From positions 117,209 to 181,208 of the forward strand of contig JAOTON010000779.1 of the NCBI GenBank assembly GCA_034440635.1: a stretch of 64,000 nucleotides of DNA. Direction: 5' to 3'. The number at the start of each line of letters is the position of its first letter. Within the stretch, counting starts at the first letter, position 1. The position numbers and the translations under genes are program-made. This DNA comes from Lepas anatifera. Lineage: Eukaryota; Arthropoda; Thecostraca; Lepadidae. The notes beneath the pieces were generated by a model. The model was not told the origin of the DNA. It worked only from the letters and a program-made list of their open reading frames with translations, and made no database searches. Of the stretch, positions 59,165 through 64,000 are shown piece by piece.

Positions 59165-59870
59165 CGGGACAGACAACAACAGACAGACAGACCACGACGA
59201 GACCGGTAAAGCGGCCAGAATAGAGCCTCTATACAATGCGCTTCGCTCCATGGATTTCGTCATGCGGCTCTGACAGACCACGACGAGACCGGTAAAGCAG
59301 CCAGAATAGAGCCTCTTGAGAAATCTCAATGCGCTTCGCTCCATGGATTTCGTCATGCGGCTCCTGACAGACAGACAGACAGACAGACCACGACGAGACC
59401 GGTAAAGCGGCCAGAATAGAGCCTCTTGAGAAACCTCAATGCGCTATGCTCCATGGATTTCGTCATGCGGCTCTGACAACAACAGACCACGACGAGACCC
59501 GTCTGAGCGGCCAGAATAGAGCCGCTTGAGAAATCTCAATGCGATTCGCCCCATGGATTTCGTCATGCGGCTCTGACAACAGACCACGACGAGACCCGTC
59601 TGAGCGGCCAGAATAGAGCCGCTTGAGAAATCTCAATGCGCATCGCTCCATGGATTTCGTCATGCGGCTCTGACAACAGACCACGACGAGACCCGTCTGA
59701 GCGGCCAGAATAGAGCCGCTTGAGAAATCTCAATGCGCTTCGCTCCATGGATTTCGTCATGCGGCTCTGACAGACCGGGGCGAGACCCGTCTGAGCGGCC
59801 AGAATAGAGCCGCTTGAGAAATCTCAATGCGCTTCGCTCCATGGATTTACGTCATGCGGCTCTGGATCTA
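59165..59870. repeat. 97 bp tandem repeat, ~7 copies
   Basis: AGACCACGACGAGACC recurs at 59484, 59581 and 59678 (97 bp). Early copies have ccggtaaagcggcc, later ones cccgtctgagcggcc, so two subtypes lie in order. Confidence 0.95.
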
Positions 59871-60296
59871 TTCCGAGAATGTAAAGGTATTCCCAGCTGT
59901 ATCTACACAAATACAGCCCAATTCCTGTTTTCCTATGCATTTCCAATGGAGAGGTTATGATCCGTAGCCTGGACCCTAGGTCATCGATGATATAGAAAAA
60001 TCCCGGAATATATTTATAGCACTCGGAAGGCCCATTATGTGGTATAAGTTTCAATCCAATATATTCACCAATTTCTTACTAATGTTACTTAAAACGTTTA
60101 TGGAGGTGAGGTTGCTTGACCTACACTGTTGACGTGACCTGGAGAATGACCCAACCTTAAATGTTTGGTGAAAGTTGCGGAATTGATCAAGGATAAGGCG
60201 TGCCAAGTACGGCGACGCAAAGCGCTGCCGTTTTTTACGTGCCACCGAGAAAATCCTGAGGTGGTGTTCAAAACACCCCCACCGGGCGAAGGTTAA

Positions 60297-60712
60297 CTTA
60301 AAATCATGCCCCCTCGGTGCAGCACTGCAGGATTATACCAACATTGAAACCAGTCATAATATAAATGCCTTTTTCTCGCGGACGCGTTTATTTCATTTGT
60401 TTTTCCTCAGCAAAAGAAATACATATAGGCTAGAAAAGGAAAATATATGGGCTGGACCGTTTCTCTCTAGCCCAAATATTATCTAGCCCCGATTTACTCC
60501 AAATTGGGAAAGAAATTTCAGGGCTAGATAATATTTGAAAGCTAAGAGAGGAACAATTTAGCCCATATATTTTCCTTTCTAGCCTACTCTGTTTCTTTTG
60601 AGGAAAACAAAATGAAACGCGTCCACGGCGAAAAAGAAACAATTTATATTATGACTGGTTTCAATGTTAGTGGAAAATCCTGCAGTGCTGCACCGAGGGG
60701 CATGATTTTAAG
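60297..60712. repeat. Central palindrome, dyad near 60505
   Basis: CTTAAAATCATGCCCCCTCGG at the left is matched by its complement at 60690-60712. The match continues inward through CTAGCCC.AATATTATCTAGCCC to a spacer of about 30 bp. Confidence 0.93.
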
Positions 60713-63700
60713 TTAACCTTCGCCCGGTGAGAGGAAATTGGCTGAACACCACCTCAGGATTTTCGGTGGCACGAAAAAACGGCACGGCGCTTTGCGTCGT
60801 GGCACGCCTTATCGCGATCCAGTTCTACGCGGCTTTCGCCTTAGGCATTTGAGTTAGTTGTGTCGGTCCATCAGCGGTGTCGATCAAAGCAACCTCACCT
60901 CATAAACGTTAAGTAACGTGAAAATTGGTGGTATATTGGATTGGCTCACCACATCGAATGGGCCTTCAGTGCTATCGTCGGGATTTCATATCGATGACAC
61001 AACGGATCGCGCATATCCGTGAAATCAGAAAACAGCAGGGAGATTGGCTTAACATTTGTGAATACAGCTGGGAATAACATTCTCCGAGATGAAGAATCAG
61101 AGCCGCGATGACGCAGACGAAGCGCAAGTCTTCTCAAGCGATATCTCTGGCCGCTCAACGAATCTCGCCGTGTCAATGACGAAAATCATCGGAGGCAACA
61201 CGTGTCAAGCGCTCTATTCTGGCCGCTCGTAAATCGTGATTATTAGAGCCCGCATGACGAGGCTCCATCGGAGCGATATACGCGCTATTTTCTCAAGCGG
61301 CTCATTCTGGTCGTGGTGTCTCTTGACAATCGAAGCCGCGTGGCCGAAGTCCATCAGAACGAATCTGTGTACTCAAACGTATTCTGGCCGTAACGAGTCT
61401 CGTCCGTAGTCTGTTTGAGCCGTAATATCCCATGGAGCCTCTTATGATCAGAAGGCTCTGACGCTTCTATGTCTCCCTGTCTGTCTGTCGAAACTACATG
61501 TTATGGGCAAGTGGCATTTCTCAGGGTAACAGCACACCCGTCTCGTCGTGGTCTCTGTCGAAACGCTGTCATAGACGTGCGCATTATAAATTTCTGGCCA
61601 CTACCGATGTCGTCGTGGTCGTGTCTGTTGTTGACTCTGTCCCGCCTGAGTATGTCGAGGCTCTGGAATTTCTAAGGGTGTCTGAAAGAAACACAAAAGC
61701 CCCAAGTCGAAATCCAAAATGGATTTTCGAAATTTGGCTCAAACATTTTTTTTTTTATACTTTCTAATTTTTTTTCGAGCTCGGAACAATTTTATGTCGC
61801 TCAAGGGATAACCAGCTAGAAAGGAAAAGGTGAGCTAATCCCGCATTGTCTCTGGCCAAATGAAAAACGGCTGTTTCGTCGGCGGAAAAACCGCTGCGAA
61901 GCCAGCACCGGCGGTCAAATGTCGAAGGCACGCCTCCAGGTAACTGAAGGCAGTTACTAAGGGTAGCTAGACGAACACTGGTATTGTAGGCGAGTGACGA
62001 TTAAGAACATAATTTTGACCTACTTTGCAGGATCTTGGAAGGCTGAAGGCTGATTCCATTTCCCTTCAGCGGTGAATACCTCACAATCGAATTGACCGAT
62101 TTGAGACTGTTTCAAACAATGAAGAAGCTTCCACCTGATAATATTGAAGATGGAAGTGATCTCAAAATTCTTTGTTTTATAGGCAATTGTGAAACAAACT
62201 TTTTATTTTAAATCTTCCTGATTTCCAGCTCATGTCGCTCACAAACTCAGGAACTGACATGGCTGGGCGAAGTTACTTGCCATCATTTCGCTCCCCTATA
62301 CTACCCACCTATCTAAGGAGCTTTCAAGTAATTAGTCAAAATGCTGTTACAAGATGCTAAATTCCTCGGACCAAAAAAGCAGCACCATGGTTTCAAGTCT
62401 TTTAAAAATGGATGGAAGTGAACGAGAATTTGGCAATGAAGCTGGCTAAGGATCCCTGGCTCGATATTACAATGAATTTCGGCCCAATCTTGGTTCAAAT
62501 CTTTCTAGAAGCACCTTTATATCGTGCCTTTCGAAGTTAAGCCAGCGCCCGGCATAGCGGCACTATATTCGGCTAAGTCTGCAACCGGTGACCTCCTAAC
62601 GAATGCAGATGTTCGACTATGGGAGAAAAGTAGCAAGTAATGTATGGTTAGAAGACTGTTCCTTGTCGAATTTCGAAAATCCGAGAATGGCCGCTTACTA
62701 TATTATTACTTTAAAGAAAGGATGATAAAACTGACTTACGAAAGAGATGCATTAGAACGAGAATATGGTGCACCTCAGCGCATTGTCATCTGTCTCCTCG
62801 CCGGTGAAACTGGAGTTGTTGTTGGCGTCTGTCAGTCCTGAGAATTGTCGAAACTCTGGAATTTATGGGGTGATATTTTCTGCTCAGACAACAAACTGAA
62901 GCCCCAAGTTGAATCAAAATGGTGAGAGAATTTTGGGTCAATCAACTCTAGCATATTTTTCTAATTTAGCACAAGCCTGACTAAATTATGTGCTTTTCAA
63001 TGGAAGAGTAAGAACAGCTAGGCTGGGCTGATCCGGTAAACTGACCCAGCGCGGCTGACATTCTCACGCGCGCGAAAGACCTGCTAAAGTGATGGCGGCA
63101 CCTATGCCTTCGGAAGACGGAACTCCAGCTTCCTAAAAGGCGGTTACCTAGAGGCTAACGGCTCGGCAATTACTACAAGTATGGCATGATTCTGTTTTTT
63201 GTCCCGAAGGTACGACTGTTTGGTTCTTCCGGAAAACTGAATTTTGGCATTTTCATTTCGGCGTTAATATCACAATGTTGACGAATTAAGTTTTCATTTC
63301 ATCAATGAACAAACGATATTCATACCTGATTATCATTGGAGGTCAGAAATTTTGAATGTGAATTTCTTTGTTTTATGAGCATGACAAGCGATTGAGTCGA
63401 AACTTTTTGTTCCCAACAACATCGTTCACTCGAGTAATCTTGCAAACTCAGAACTGTTTGTAACTGAATAGGAGAGGATTGATCATTTCGCTCACTTATA
63501 CTACCTGCCACCATCTCTATTGACTTTCGGTAATTAGTTCAGGAATGTATTACAAGATGCCAGAATTTATCCGAACCACTTTCTCGCCATGGTTTCGAAG
63601 TCAAAAGCTGGAAGTGAAGAAAGGCGTGACGCATCAGCTGAAGCGGGGATCTGTCTCGACAACAAAACAATTTCGGCCTAGCATCCTTGGCTCATCTTCT

Positions 63701-64000
63701 AGAAGCTGCTTTATATCGTGCCTTTCAGGACAAGCACGGCACTTAGCGGCCCGGCATATTCGGCGGAATTCTTCAGCCAGTGACCTCCTGACGAATTATT
63801 ATTCTACAAGTGGGAGGGTAAGTAGTGTGGCACGGTGGTCTGAAACAGTTAGAGGCACTGGTCTTGATCAGGCAGGTCAGTTCGAATCCGAAGGGTAACA
63901 AGTACTCTTATTGGTTATTTAAAAAGAAAAGTGATAAACCTGACACAAATGAAGAAGACCATTAAGGAAGCAGGCTATGGTTGTTTTCAGCATTGTCATG
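60713..64000. repeat. Right palindrome arm, more decayed
   Basis: Inverted counterparts of the left arm in order: TTAA and element end (60713-60800), AGGTCA body (60860-61080), worn 97 bp copies (about 61090-61500) and two worn 1.3 kb units (about 61600-62840 and 62841 to past the window). The unit junction (gttgttggcgtctgtcagtcctgag, 62812-62836) matches 57840-57866 inverted. Confidence 0.88.
63829..63899 (+). mobile_element. tRNA-derived segment in the right arm
   Basis: GGCACGGTGGTCTGAAACAG, AGTTCGAATCC; counterpart of 56701-56770 in opposite orientation, with a broken A box. Confidence 0.7.

Larger units (their letters stand above)
55965..60296. mobile_element. AGGTCA-family element forming the left palindrome arm
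   Basis: The left end has CACCTTCGCCCTGGTGGGAGGGGTGTTC. The right end has CACCCCCACCGGGCGAAGG abutting TTAA (60293-60296), with hairpin GGCGACGC-AAA-GCGCTGCC at 60211-60229. The body is split at about 56538/59865, where the homologue at 41934-41955 is continuous. The insert is two 1.3 kb units plus the 97 bp array. Confidence 0.72.

Noticed and set aside
59153..59842. Overlapping minus-strand frames repeating MERSALRFLKRLYSG
   Set aside because: A 97 bp tandem repeat read in rotating frames.
56701..63899. Functional tRNA genes
   Set aside because: A and B boxes are present but the acceptor stems do not pair and the copies lie within duplicated repeat units.

Overview
This window looks like repeat-dominated nuclear DNA from an animal, most likely a marine invertebrate. 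The evidence is a Penelope-like retroelement with a GIY-YIG endonuclease, fragments of Jockey/I-type and other non-LTR elements, an LTR-retrotransposon gag, tRNA-derived SINE heads, dozens of short non-autonomous DNA transposons with inverted ends, and several satellites. One (TTAGG)4 run is compatible with an arthropod but proves little. I recognise no intact host protein gene, no rRNA and no intact tRNA. Most open frames are translations of repeats.

Layout. 1-1254: tandem ~525-573 bp units built from a degenerate ~19 bp phrase, abutting a decayed Penelope-like element (1255-2376, minus). 2.5-12 kb: a cluster of MITEs, several with exact target-site duplications (TSDs), TTAA-flanked elements rich in TGACCT/AGGTCA, a tyrosine-recombinase-like remnant (6803-7066) and SINE pieces. 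12.8-15.1 kb: a GC-rich non-LTR ORF1 with three CCHC knuckles, broken by a 294 bp insertion and a frameshift, with no ORF2 behind it. 15.1-18.8 kb: AT-rich, no recognisable gene. 18830-25900: a 7.07 kb segment that appears to be a single TIR element (CAGTGAC.GATC ends, 8 bp TSD) carrying ~3.3 kb of 19 bp phrase satellite and nested elements. 28.1-30.3 kb: probable 5' LTR, primer-binding site, leader and truncated gag. 30.9-35.4 kb: nested MITEs and a LINE fragment. 35.6-40.1 kb: an AT-rich satellite interrupted by a very GC-rich 65 bp array. 41-52 kb: more TTAA and hAT-like MITEs, a 21 bp minisatellite, and a LINE 3' end with an ATAC tail. 53871-55290: a 62 bp minisatellite. 55.96-64.0 kb: a giant imperfect palindrome centred near 60505, whose arms hold 1.3 kb tandem units and a 97 bp repeat.

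How it fits together. Empty sites elsewhere in the window let several insertions be proven directly: a TTAA element inside another MITE, an 8 bp-TSD MITE inside that MITE's sister copy, and the 3.3 kb insert in the left palindrome arm. Two themes recur across otherwise different elements: a subterminal GC-rich hairpin with a three-base loop 55-80 bp from an end, and arrays of degenerate 17-21 bp phrases. These are the best candidates for something not yet described. All family names rest on reading motifs by eye; no database search was made.
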